The notes: a model not told the origin generated them from the letters alone. A stretch of 32,535 bases of DNA from Acaryochloris sp. IP29b_bin.148 (GCF_028285565.1 NZ_JANQOY010000135.1:1-32535); one strand, 5' to 3'; positions 16,397 through 23,971 are shown, numbered from the stretch's first letter. Numbers and translations: made by a program.

Positions 16397-17335
16397 CTAT
16401 TCAGAAACAGCGATATATCGCCAAGTCTCACCATCATATTCGTCAGCTTCCTGGCGATCTGCCACATTAACGGTCAGGGGTAGGGCTTGGAGACGGGCCA
16501 TCATTGCCTCTGACAGATAATGATGATGAAGATCGAGCCTGTCGAGGGTGGGGAGATCAGGGCTAGCCAGTAAGGCTTCGGCCCCACGGTCTGTAAGAGT
16601 GCCCAGGGATAAATCTAGGGTGCTGAGTTGATTCAAAACGGGGGCAGTGGCGAGTGCGATCGCAATTTCGTCTGCTATTTGACTATCCCTTAGCCCCAGA
16701 TAGCGTAGCTGGGGAAAGCGTTCCCCAGCCAAAAGGATGGATAAATCCTCAACGGTCGTATCGCCTCCATAGTTATCTTCCCCCAACCATAATTCCAGGT
16801 GTTCCAGATTGGGAAGTTGGGCGGCACTAATATCTCGGACAACGGCAGCACTTAATCCCCCACTCTCAATCACTAGGGTTTGTAGATGTTCATGGGTGGG
16901 AATACCCAGCCGCAATCCTTCTCCACCGCGCACACCCAGATAGCGTAGCTGGGGATAGGCTAAAAAGAGGGGAGAAATATCCGTTTGCTGAATCCAAGAA
17001 ATTTCGCATTCCTCACCCACAATATCCCCGAGAAACAGTGCTTGGAGGTGGGGGAGTTGATCCTGGGCTGCGACCAAGGCTTCTACGATCGGCCTTGAAT
17101 CCACTTCAAAGCCTTCCCAGTCCCAGAGGCCAATCACGAGGTTCGTGACCTCACTGACGTGGGGCTCTTCAAAGAAAGCGGCCATTCGATCAAAAATTTT
17201 GATCTCAGAATCGTAATCGAGATCAGCGACGGTCAGCCGATACGCCGTATCAGCGGGATTCACTAAGCCTTCGTCAGGATTGTAGTTTTTGACGGGTTGC
17301 CCCATCAGCTCAGTTAAATGGTCTGCAATTGTCAT
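16397..17335 (-). CDS. STM4015-family leucine-rich-repeat protein
   Basis: 312 aa and the first gene of the five-gene block. After an N-terminal region (about 1-60) come at least seven LRR-like strands: VTNLVIGL, LPHLQALFLG, YPQLRYLGVRG, HEHLQTLVIES, LPNLEHLELWLG, FPQLRYLGLRD, LNQLSTLDLSLG and LPTLDRLDLHHH. The repeats are long and irregular. Two of them share an identical 21-base DNA stretch (16695-16715 and 16935-16955), which suggests recent internal duplication or strong codon constraint. The protein is acidic and has no signal peptide, so it is cytoplasmic. It has no visible catalytic motif. A scaffold or substrate-presenting role for the neighbouring radical SAM and ATP-grasp enzymes is inference. 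Confidence 0.87.
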   Translation of the reverse strand: MTIADHLTELMGQPVKNYNPDEGLVNPADTAYRLTVADLDYDSEIKIFDRMAAFFEEPHVSEVTNLVIGLWDWEGFEVDSRPIVEALVAAQDQLPHLQALFLGDIVGEECEISWIQQTDISPLFLAYPQLRYLGVRGGEGLRLGIPTHEHLQTLVIESGGLSAAVVRDISAAQLPNLEHLELWLGEDNYGGDTTVEDLSILLAGERFPQLRYLGLRDSQIADEIAIALATAPVLNQLSTLDLSLGTLTDRGAEALLASPDLPTLDRLDLHHHYLSEAMMARLQALPLTVNVADRQEADEYDGETWRYIAVSE

Positions 17336-17508
17336 AGCCTTTTTTCAATTGTATTGGCGATCAGAGAGGGGGCAATCTCTTGTTCTAAACTCGATACTCA
17401 GCATCATTCAGAGACGATTCGATGCTGATATGGATAGAGGGCGAATGCGAAAGCAGGTTTGCCTAAAGGCTTAAGGCCTCGCAGCCCCATTGCTAGGTCG
17501 CGGCATCA

Positions 17509-17796
17509 TTACTCGGGTCGCAGGGTAAAAGACTCTCCGGCTTTCTGATTAAGACAATCGGCAAAGCTAGGGCCATCTAGGTCTCCCGAGCGCCGACGAC
17601 TGCCCAGATCATAGTTAGCATTAAAACACTCATCAAAATACTGTTTCACGGATGCCGCACATTGACTATCGTCAGCACAGGCCACCAGTAGCTTGCTTTT
17701 GACATCGCTGGCGGTTTGAGATTTGTTATAAAACTTGTAACCCACAACAATCCCTACAGCTAGCGCAATACCACTCACTGCCTTGACCCATTTCAT
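17509..17796 (-). CDS. Small membrane-anchored protein with four cysteines
   Basis: 95 aa from the ATG at 17796, with GAGG about 12 bases upstream; a TTG at 17805 would add three residues. A basic N-terminus (MKWVK) leads into one hydrophobic segment, AVSGIALAVGIVVGYKFY (about 6-23), and then a soluble domain. That domain has four Cys spaced C-x5-C-x10-C-x23-C, a pattern suited to two disulfides outside the cytoplasm. I do not recognise the family. It is on the same strand as STM4015 and 173 bp upstream of it, so co-transcription with the radical SAM block is possible but not shown. Confidence 0.7.
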   Translation of the reverse strand: MKWVKAVSGIALAVGIVVGYKFYNKSQTASDVKSKLLVACADDSQCAASVKQYFDECFNANYDLGSRRRSGDLDGPSFADCLNQKAGESFTLRPE

Positions 17797-17882
17797 GCGT
17801 TCCAACCCTCGTCACTACATCCCGAACAGATAGAATCTTTGACCTGTCAGAATCATCATAACAACCGACTGGGAGGCTTACC

Positions 17883-18353
17883 ATGCGACTTGACATCACC
17901 CGCATTCCCCACCAAACTCACTCCAATTACCCCACCGATTTTCAACCACAAGTGGCAGGCCGAAGCAAACAAAGATTGGGGGATGCAGCTGGGCTCGAAA
18001 ACTTTGGGGTCAACTTAGTTCGGTTAGCCCCTGGTAGCTGCTCGGCGCTGCGCCATTGGCATAGCCGCCAAGATGAGTTTATCTATGTACTGGAAGGTGA
18101 ACTTGTGTTGGCAACCAATGCTGGCCAGGACTTTCTAACCGCCGGGATGGCCGCTGGTTTTCCGGCTGGTGAAGCCGATGGTCACCATTTGTGCAATGCC
18201 TCTGATGCTGATGCCGTCTATCTAGAAATAGGCGATCGCACACCGGATGATCGGGTGGACTATCCAGATGATGACCTAGTGGCTCAATGGGTTGAGGGAC
18301 ACTGGCAATTTACCCACAAAGACGGTACGCCTTACACCACCTCGCAAGACTAA
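17883..18353 (+). CDS. Cupin-domain protein
   Basis: 156 aa, single cupin domain. Cupin motif 1 is seen at LRHWHSRQDEFIYVLEGEL (about residues 56-74), with His 58 and 60 and Glu 65 as likely metal ligands. Motif 2 is near FPAGEADGHHLCN (about 98-110), with the last metal His. The layout matches small cyanobacterial and proteobacterial cupins of unknown substrate. A GGAGG ribosome-binding site lies just before the ATG. It is convergent with the P-loop gene at 18400 and divergent from the small Cys protein, so it is probably monocistronic. No reaction can be assigned. Confidence 0.88.
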   Translation: MRLDITRIPHQTHSNYPTDFQPQVAGRSKQRLGDAAGLENFGVNLVRLAPGSCSALRHWHSRQDEFIYVLEGELVLATNAGQDFLTAGMAAGFPAGEADGHHLCNASDADAVYLEIGDRTPDDRVDYPDDDLVAQWVEGHWQFTHKDGTPYTTSQD

Positions 18354-18356
18354 TGG

Positions 18357-18378
18357 TTTGTCCCCCAAAACGGACAAA
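18357..18378. terminator. Hairpin between convergent cupin and P-loop genes
   Basis: TTTGTCC (18357-18363) pairs perfectly with GGACAAA (18372-18378) around an 8-base loop, immediately after the cupin stop and before the end of the convergent gene. There is no long T-run on either side, so it may be a weak bidirectional terminator. Confidence 0.35.
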
Positions 18379-18399
18379 GCAATCTGTACAACACTGCTT

Positions 18400-18918
18400 T
18401 CAAGTGCTTGTCAGAGCAGCTAAAAATTGTGAGATATCAACCACCGATCTGAGGTGATACACCCTTTGGGTTTTGCTCGCTTGGTGGACAAACTTTCGAT
18501 ATCGTGGCGTCAAGTATCGATGGCATAACCACAAGTTCCGATAGCTATTCAGACTACTTTTGAGGATGGGGCTCTGATCGGGCCAACCTGGGGGCGGGTT
18601 AACAAACCCTGTGAACATCCGCTTGGTCACCCAAGCAAAATGGATAGATAACGGCAAATCCACATAGATCAACGTGTCTGCAGCCTTTAGTCGCGGCCAT
18701 AGCGTCTCCATGCAACCAAACCCATCGATCACCCATGCCTCTTGCAGCAGGATCTGAGCATGGATGTGTTGGTAGGTGGATGGTGGGACTGCTTCTCCAC
18801 CCGTTTTATATTGGATTTTGTCCAGAACGTACAGTGGCAAACCTGTGGCTGCTGCCAGTTGGGCGCTGAGGGTGGACTTCCCCCCACCCGCATTACCAAA
18901 GACGGCGACTTTTTTCAT
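18400..18918 (-). CDS. Small P-loop NTPase (adenylate-kinase-like / FlaR-like)
   Basis: 172 aa. The N-terminus is MKKVAVFGNAGGGKSTLSAQ with a Walker A (GNAGGGKS, residues 8-15). Then come LPLYVLDKIQYK, WVIDGFGCMETLWPRLKAAD and LIYVDLP (Walker B-like). A central Trp/Pro-rich lid region (NPPPGWPD) and a basic C-terminal part with several Arg and Tyr follow. These features match the small 'DNA topology modulation/FlaR-type' adenylate-kinase-like proteins, whose substrate is not established. ATG 18918 is preceded by an ideal AGGAGG, while an in-frame TTG at 18942 lies before that site and is rejected. It is a stand-alone gene convergent with the cupin gene. Confidence 0.85.
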   Translation of the reverse strand: MKKVAVFGNAGGGKSTLSAQLAAATGLPLYVLDKIQYKTGGEAVPPSTYQHIHAQILLQEAWVIDGFGCMETLWPRLKAADTLIYVDLPLSIHFAWVTKRMFTGFVNPPPGWPDQSPILKSSLNSYRNLWLCHRYLTPRYRKFVHQASKTQRVYHLRSVVDISQFLAALTST

Positions 18919-18951
18919 GGCTGACCTCCTGAGTTGCCCCAAAGCAGGCCA

Positions 18952-18973
18952 TTAAAAAACCGCCTTGAGGCGG
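18952..18973 (-). terminator. Intrinsic terminator (minus strand) upstream of the P-loop gene
   Basis: On the minus strand CCGCC-TCAA-GGCGG is followed by six T residues, a short but textbook intrinsic terminator. It lies just before the P-loop gene leader. Some minus-strand transcript from 19000-19200 therefore probably ends here, or the P-loop gene has an attenuated leader. Confidence 0.55.
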
Positions 18974-19050
18974 GATTCTAACTTCTTGGTACAAACGATA
19001 GCGACTCTAAACCCACCACTAACTAAGGAATGGGGATAATAATCAGTCCG

Positions 19051-19173
19051 TTATGGCAAGGGCTGGGAGTCATCAGTGCTGTTACAAAACAAAGGTATAG
19101 AGACTCCTTCACAGGCTAACATGAAGTCCTTGAAGCTGGCCATGACCTCATTTCTAAGTTTTTTAAGACCCAC
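19051..19173 (-). CDS. Possible small ORF ahead of the minus-strand terminator (40 aa)
   Basis: A GTG at 19173 opens 40 codons ending at TAA 19051, about 75 bp before a minus-strand intrinsic terminator. The product has a protein-like composition (for example RNEVMASFKDFMLACEGV), and the frame stays open well upstream without an ATG. It could be a small gene or the 3' remnant of a longer one. There is no clear ribosome-binding site and no family is recognised. Confidence 0.22.
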   Translation of the reverse strand: MGLKKLRNEVMASFKDFMLACEGVSIPLFCNSTDDSQPLP

Positions 19174-19213
19174 GCTACCATTGGGTTGAGTCCAAAATAG
19201 GGGGCAAGCGGTC

Positions 19214-19666
19214 GTGGCTATTGTCGTTCGTATTCTCCAACCGGATGAGGCTAGCGTCCTTGACTGTGTGGCCCTGGATGTCTTCGATTACCCGATTAAC
19301 CCGAGATGGAGTGCTGCGTTTCTAGCCGATCCCCAACATCATCTTGTGGTTGCTCTAGATGGACAGATGGTGGTCGGCATGGCCTCAGCTGTCACATATC
19401 TGCATCCCGATAAGCCTATTCAACTGTGGATCAACGAAGTGGGCGTGGCCCCCAGCCACCAACGAAGAGGGATTGGGCAGCGGTTATTGCAGACATTGTT
19501 TGATGTAGGGCGAGATCTAGGCTGCCAGGAAGCATGGGTAGGGACGGAGTATGATAATACTCCCGCTCGGCGACTGTATGAAGCGGTTGCAGGAAAAGCC
19601 GAGGACTTTGTGATGTATTCCTTCAATCTAGCACCTAGCCATGGTGATGATCAGCGGCTGAATTGA
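19214..19666 (+). CDS. GNAT-family N-acetyltransferase
   Basis: 150 aa. The acetyl-CoA pyrophosphate loop is clear in VGVAPSHQRRGIGQRLLQTL (Q/RxxGxG/A motif, about residues 75-94). It is preceded by a beta-strand region (WINEVGVAP) and followed by WVGTEYDNTPARRLYEAVAG. This order and the final EDFVMYSFNL strand resemble the AAC(3)-I branch of GNAT acetyltransferases, but aminoglycoside modification cannot be claimed without testing. The start is GTG 19214 with a G-rich site about 8 bases before it. No partner gene is adjacent, since flanking genes are spaced by about 200 bp or lie on the other strand. Confidence 0.88.
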   Translation: MAIVVRILQPDEASVLDCVALDVFDYPINPRWSAAFLADPQHHLVVALDGQMVVGMASAVTYLHPDKPIQLWINEVGVAPSHQRRGIGQRLLQTLFDVGRDLGCQEAWVGTEYDNTPARRLYEAVAGKAEDFVMYSFNLAPSHGDDQRLN

Positions 19667-19868
19667 GGATAGGGCCAGTGCCCACACCTATCCACACCAG
19701 ACTGCAGCAACCGCGATTCGTTCTGTGCCCTCCTCTGTTCAGAACTGCAGGCATGAGGGGGGCATGCTCCTATTTCTGCCCATCAGCTTGCATTCATTCA
19801 AATCGGCCCAGTGCTTGCGGTAAGTTGAATCAAGAAGAGTGACACGCTAACCCATTCAGGATAAACCG

Positions 19869-20252
19869 ATGGCTCGATTATTTATGTTCTTAGGTGCACT
19901 ATTTGGAGGGCTGTCTGTGGCAGCAGGTGCCTTTGCCTCCCATGCGCTCAAAGCCCAGCTGAGTGAGCGTTCTCAACAAACCTTTGAGACGGGCACCCGC
20001 TATCAGATGTATCATGCCCTGGCCCTTATGATGGTGGCACTGCTATGGAGCCGGACAGAGGGGAGTAGCTTGCTAACGGCTGCAGGGGTTGCCTTTATCG
20101 TCGGTATTGTTTTATTTTCGGGCAGTCTATATGGCTTAAGCCTCTCTGATATTAAAGGGTTCGGACCGATTACACCCCTGGGTGGCGTCGCCTTTCTCGT
20201 GGGATGGGGATGTCTTGCGATCGCAGCCTTAAAATCAACGCCCATCCATTAA
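19869..20252 (+). CDS. DUF423 (YgdD-like) small membrane protein
   Basis: 127 aa with four predicted membrane segments and the DUF423 signature. LGALFGGLSVAAGAFASHAL lies at the N-terminus, followed by FETGTRYQMYHALALM and then two more hydrophobic stretches with FSGSLYGL and ITPLGGVAFLVGW. The family is widespread in bacteria and its function is unknown. AGGA lies 8 bases before the ATG. The Nudix gene starts 14 bp downstream on the same strand, so the two probably share a transcript. Confidence 0.93.
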   Translation: MARLFMFLGALFGGLSVAAGAFASHALKAQLSERSQQTFETGTRYQMYHALALMMVALLWSRTEGSSLLTAAGVAFIVGIVLFSGSLYGLSLSDIKGFGPITPLGGVAFLVGWGCLAIAALKSTPIH

Positions 20253-20266
20253 TGTAGGAACCGTCA

Positions 20267-20851
20267 ATGTCCTTAGAACGCGCTAATCCGTCCGATCTGG
20301 GTTCTGAAGTACCCCATTATTGTGAACCGGAACGCACCTATCAGGTGGATCGTGACGACCGATTACCCTTAGAGGTTTTCAGCCAAGCGCTGGATCATTT
20401 GGTCATTACCTGTGTGGACCTGGTCTTTACCTATCAGCAGCAGGTGTTGCTCGCGAAACGCTGCACCTATCCCCAAAAATCCTGGTGGGTGATTGGCGGA
20501 CGGATGATTGCGGGAGAGTCTCCCTTGCAAGCCGCACAGCGAAAAGCCGAGCAAGAAGCAGGACTTGCGATCGCAGCCGATCGATTTCAATATCGGGGGA
20601 TCTATTCCACCTGCTTTGCCCATCGGCAACAGTCCCCTCGGGATCGGGGATTACATAGCTTGAACATCCACTACCAGGTGGTGCTCAGTGCCAGCGAACA
20701 AGCACAGATCGTCTTAGAGCGTAAGGAGTATGACGAGTGGCGATGGTGTACCCATGCTGAAGTCCTCACCCTTATTGACGCTGACACTGTCATGAATCAG
20801 GCATTGCTCAAGCTGGTGACAACAGCTCACCAGCACTCACCCGAGCCATAA
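20267..20851 (+). CDS. Nudix-family protein with a degenerate Nudix box
   Basis: 194 aa. The Nudix fold is visible: VLLAKRC, then WWVIGGRMIAGESPLQAAQ, and a C-terminal EYDEWRWCTHAEVLTLID segment. The Nudix box should read GxxxxxExxxxxxxREUxEExGU. Here the first Gly and Glu are kept (GRMIAGE), but the core is R-K-A-E-Q-E-A-G-L, so the REU Glu is Lys and one of the EE pair is Gln. This resembles GDP-mannose mannosyl hydrolase-type (GMM) Nudix proteins, which also diverge from the box. Hydrolase activity is plausible but uncertain. It follows the DUF423 gene by 14 bp. Confidence 0.85.
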   Translation: MSLERANPSDLGSEVPHYCEPERTYQVDRDDRLPLEVFSQALDHLVITCVDLVFTYQQQVLLAKRCTYPQKSWWVIGGRMIAGESPLQAAQRKAEQEAGLAIAADRFQYRGIYSTCFAHRQQSPRDRGLHSLNIHYQVVLSASEQAQIVLERKEYDEWRWCTHAEVLTLIDADTVMNQALLKLVTTAHQHSPEP

Positions 20852-20873
20852 ACTGCGGGAGGTGAAGTGAAAC

Positions 20874-21131
20874 CTAAGCAGCCACTGGCGTGTAGCTGTC
20901 ATCGCTATTGCCTGAGTACTCGGCTAAAAGTTCTTCATCATTATCAGACCAATCGAAATCAGAGTCATCGTGCTGCAAAAAGCGGCCATTGTCCTCTAAC
21001 CAGTCATACAGGGATGTATTTTTGCGGGGGGCAACAATGGTGCTGACTTGGAAACGATTTTCTTCGGTCAAAGAGGGATTATGCATGTGTGCGTACCTGA
21101 GTAGAACGGGGTTGTATACAATGTGCCCCAT
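20874..21131 (-). CDS. DUF3134 protein
   Basis: 85 aa from ATG 21131, which has an AAGG upstream, or 70 aa from an internal ATG at 21086 (MHNPSLTEENRF), where many homologues appear to begin. The family features are the NPSL opening, the segment TSLYDWLEDNGRFL and a strongly acidic Asp/Glu/Ser tail. DUF3134 proteins are small, soluble and essentially limited to cyanobacteria, with no known function. The gene is divergent from modA with a short shared upstream region, and convergent with the Nudix gene (22 bp between stop codons). Confidence 0.82.
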   Translation of the reverse strand: MGHIVYNPVLLRYAHMHNPSLTEENRFQVSTIVAPRKNTSLYDWLEDNGRFLQHDDSDFDWSDNDEELLAEYSGNSDDSYTPVAA

Positions 21132-21257
21132 CTAAAACCCTTATTCCTCGGTATTTATAACGATTTCGATTAGAGAAAAATAGGAATGTTCTCCTTGAAT
21201 TTACACACATCTCCCAAGGAGCAGTTTAGAGTAGGCACATCCCCCAATCGCAGTGAT

Positions 21258-22040
21258 ATGGCAAGTCTCTCTATTTTGAAGCTGATTGCTTGCTTGAATT
21301 TGGTCTTGATTTTAGGAGGATGTCAAACCTCTTCGCAACCTCGTCGTCTGACGATCTCGGCTGCCTCCAGTCTCCAAGATGTCTTAGAACGCCTCGAACC
21401 CCAATTTGAAGCCCGCTATCCCCAGATCGATCTCAGCTTTAACTTTGCGGCATCCGGCGTTTTGCAACGACAAATCGAGCGGGGTGCCCCCGTTGACCTC
21501 TTCTTCTCTGCCGCCACCCAACCGATGGAACGGTTGACTCAGGACGGTTGGGTTGTCCCCCACTCTCGCAGAGATCTGATCACCAATCGTCTGGTGCTGA
21601 TTGTGCCTCAACACTCGCGGCGGTTTTTGGACTCCTTTGAGCAACTACCGTCTGCCCATATTCGCAAAATTATGGTGGGGGAATTTTCGACGGTGCCAGC
21701 CGGGCAATATGCACAAGAAGTCTTATCCCGCTCTCATCTACTGGCCAAGGTCCAACCGAAGCTTATTTTCGCAAGCAATGTTCGTGGGGTACTTGCCGCT
21801 GTCGCCAGTGCGAATGTGGATGCAGGAATCGTCTATCAAACGGATGCGCAACAGTCCTCTCAGGTGAAGCAAGTGGCAACGGCTTCTGTCCTGAGCCATT
21901 CCCCCATCGTTTATCCCATTGCCATTGTCACCACGAGCGCTCAACCTCAAGCGGCTCAATCCTTAATCAATTTTCTATCCACACCCACAGCGCAGCAGAC
22001 CTTCACCCAGTTTGGATTTGGCAGGGTGATCAAGGAGTGA
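21258..22040 (+). CDS. modA: Molybdate ABC transporter substrate-binding lipoprotein
   Basis: About 260 aa from the ATG at 21258. This start gives a compact lipoprotein signal (KLIACLNLVLILGGC, with lipidated Cys at residue 22). An upstream ATG at 21186 would give an unusually long leader. The mature part has ModA hallmarks: TISAASSLQDVLERLEPQFE, FNFAASGVLQRQIERGAPVD, LFFSAATQPM, a central GEFSTVPAGQYAQEVL and DAGIVYQTDA. It binds molybdate or tungstate oxyanions outside the cell and delivers them to the ModBC fusion encoded 10 bp downstream. Molybdate is needed for nitrate reductase and other Mo-cofactor enzymes. Confidence 0.93.
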   Translation: MASLSILKLIACLNLVLILGGCQTSSQPRRLTISAASSLQDVLERLEPQFEARYPQIDLSFNFAASGVLQRQIERGAPVDLFFSAATQPMERLTQDGWVVPHSRRDLITNRLVLIVPQHSRRFLDSFEQLPSAHIRKIMVGEFSTVPAGQYAQEVLSRSHLLAKVQPKLIFASNVRGVLAAVASANVDAGIVYQTDAQQSSQVKQVATASVLSHSPIVYPIAIVTTSAQPQAAQSLINFLSTPTAQQTFTQFGFGRVIKE

Positions 22041-22050
22041 GGGCAAGCCT

Positions 22051-23883
22051 GTGGATCTGACACCGCTATGGACATCTTTGAAGATTGCGGCGATCTCAAC
22101 CAGTATCACCTTTGTGTTAGGGGTAGCAACGGCCTACACCATGCATCGCTATCAAGGCAAAGGCAAGGCTTTGATCGAGGGCCTGCTGCTCGCGCCCTTG
22201 GTCTTGCCGCCGACGGTGCTGGGGTTTCTGCTGCTGTTTCTCTTAGGAGCCAATGGTCCCCTCGGTCAACTGCTGACCCCTCTGGGACTGAATCCAGTGT
22301 TTACCTGGTATGCTGCCGTGATTACGGCAACGGTGGTGTCCTTCCCTCTCCTATACAAAACGGCGCTCGGTGCCTTTCAGCAACTCGATCCGGATATTCA
22401 AGCAGCGGCCCGCACCTTGGGGGCCTCGGAATGGACTCTCTTTCGGCGAATTGTCTTGCCCTTAGCGGGTCCGGGACTGGTTGCAGGCACCAGCCTTGCC
22501 TTTGCCCGGGCCTTAGGAGAATTTGGCGCCACCCTAATGTTGGCTGGGAATATCCCCGGACAGACTCAAACGCTGCCGATGGCCATTTATTTTGCGGTTG
22601 AAGGGGGCGCGTTTACGGATGCGCTCTTTTGGTGTGGGGTGACCTTAGTCCTCACCTTAGGGAGCCTGATGGGGATTAATCTTTGGCTGGCGCGTGGTTG
22701 TGTCTGTAGTTCTAGACCCAAACGATCTCGCCGCCAGCCAGGTCGTAAATCGAGGCAACAGCGCTTATCTCATCCTCCAGGAGCAGAGCGAGGACTGTCG
22801 GTGGATCTCCAAAAACAGGTGGCGGGCTTTCAGCTTAAGATCGCCTTTCACACCCACGACACAACGCTGGGGATATTGGGAGCTTCTGGGGCTGGGAAAA
22901 GTATGATTCTCCGCTGCATTGCTGGGATTGAAACCCCAGATGCGGGCAGGATTGTCCTCAATGGCCGCGTCCTGTTTGATTCAGACCAGGGGATTAATGT
23001 ACCGAGCTGCGATCGCAACATTGGCTTCCTATTTCAGGACTATGCCTTATTTCCTCACCTCAGTGCAGAAGAGAATATCGCCTTTGCGCTCTCCTCTGGG
23101 CAATCGCTTGTAGCCTCCACCGCCTCTTCCCATTTAGCTGCCCTGCACCTCTCGGATTGGGCACATCACTATCCTCACGAGCTATCGGGGGGACAACAGC
23201 AACGGGTGGCGCTGGCTCGGGCACTGGCCAGCCAGCCCCAACTGCTCCTCTTAGATGAGCCCTTTTCGGCCTTGGACACTCACCTGCGCAACCAAATTGA
23301 AAAATTTATGGTTACCCGCCTCTCCACCTATGAGGGGATGACCCTATGGGTCACTCATAATTTAGAAGAAGCCTATCGCCTCTGTGATCCACTGATGGTG
23401 GTTGAGCGAGGACAGCGGTCAACCCTACGGTCCAAACACCAAATCTTGGCACAACCTGAAACGGTTAGTATTGCCCAACTCACCGGCTGTAAGAACTTTT
23501 CGCGGATCCAGCGGCAAGGCCCCGGACAAGTCCTCGCCCTTGACTGGAACTGTCGCCTCCACATTGTGGAACCCCTTGGATCTCACCCCACCCAAGTGGG
23601 CATTCGAGCCCATCAAATCCGGTTCTTCGACCTAGAGCCTCCAGGGGAACGACCGATCAATACCTTCCCCGGGTGGTTAGTGATGACGCGGGAAACACCT
23701 CACCGCATGACCCTCTACCTGAAGCTCCAGGAACCACCCACCCATGCCGACGATTATCAACTTCAGGCCGAGGTTTTCAAAGATAAATGGCGTCAACTTA
23801 AAGAGCATCCCTTCCCGTGGTCTATTACCCTCGATCCAATCCGGATTATGCTGCTGCGTGAATCCGCTGAATCCCACTCCTGA
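22051..23883 (+). CDS. modBC: Fused molybdate permease-ATPase (ModB-ModC)
   Basis: 610 aa in one frame. Residues 1-215 are a ModB permease with about five membrane segments and the EAA loop (AARTLGASEWTLFRRIVLPLAGPGL). A basic linker (about 220-250, many Arg/Lys/Ser) follows. The ABC ATPase has Walker A GASGAGKS near 277, Q-loop FLFQDYALFPHL, signature LSGGQQQR near 377 and Walker B LLLLDEPFSALD. The last 120 residues occupy the position of a TOBE/Mop-like regulatory tail but are divergent. ModB-ModC fusions are known in several cyanobacteria, so this is not an assembly artefact. The start is GTG 22051. It completes a two-gene molybdate uptake operon with modA. Confidence 0.93.
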   Translation: MDLTPLWTSLKIAAISTSITFVLGVATAYTMHRYQGKGKALIEGLLLAPLVLPPTVLGFLLLFLLGANGPLGQLLTPLGLNPVFTWYAAVITATVVSFPLLYKTALGAFQQLDPDIQAAARTLGASEWTLFRRIVLPLAGPGLVAGTSLAFARALGEFGATLMLAGNIPGQTQTLPMAIYFAVEGGAFTDALFWCGVTLVLTLGSLMGINLWLARGCVCSSRPKRSRRQPGRKSRQQRLSHPPGAERGLSVDLQKQVAGFQLKIAFHTHDTTLGILGASGAGKSMILRCIAGIETPDAGRIVLNGRVLFDSDQGINVPSCDRNIGFLFQDYALFPHLSAEENIAFALSSGQSLVASTASSHLAALHLSDWAHHYPHELSGGQQQRVALARALASQPQLLLLDEPFSALDTHLRNQIEKFMVTRLSTYEGMTLWVTHNLEEAYRLCDPLMVVERGQRSTLRSKHQILAQPETVSIAQLTGCKNFSRIQRQGPGQVLALDWNCRLHIVEPLGSHPTQVGIRAHQIRFFDLEPPGERPINTFPGWLVMTRETPHRMTLYLKLQEPPTHADDYQLQAEVFKDKWRQLKEHPFPWSITLDPIRIMLLRESAESHS

Positions 23884-23898
23884 TAACCTGGCCTGATC

Positions 23899-23936
23899 TG
23901 TGATCAAGATCACCAATTTAGGTGATACTTATCACA
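23899..23936 (+). promoter_or_regulatory. Two tandem CRP-type palindromes
   Basis: Two 16-bp sites of the form TGTGA-N6-TCACA are seen at 23899-23914 (TGTGATCAAGATCACC) and 23921-23936 (GGTGATACTTATCACA). Their centres are exactly 22 bp apart, two helical turns. They follow the modBC stop by about 15 bp. Cyanobacterial SyCRP1 and other CRP/FNR proteins bind such sequences. With the TATTAG at 23960-23965 as a -10 box, the second site would sit near -42, a class II activator position. Factor identity is inference. Confidence 0.55.
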
Positions 23937-23971
23937 CTATCTCCCAGTCATTGCAGCCATATTAGAGAAGA

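Noticed and set aside
22694-22906. Alternative-frame ORF suggesting that ModB and ModC are separated by a frameshift
   Set aside because: The main frame is open from ModB through Walker A without a stop, and ModBC fusions are known in cyanobacteria. The alternative frame has no better match to the family.
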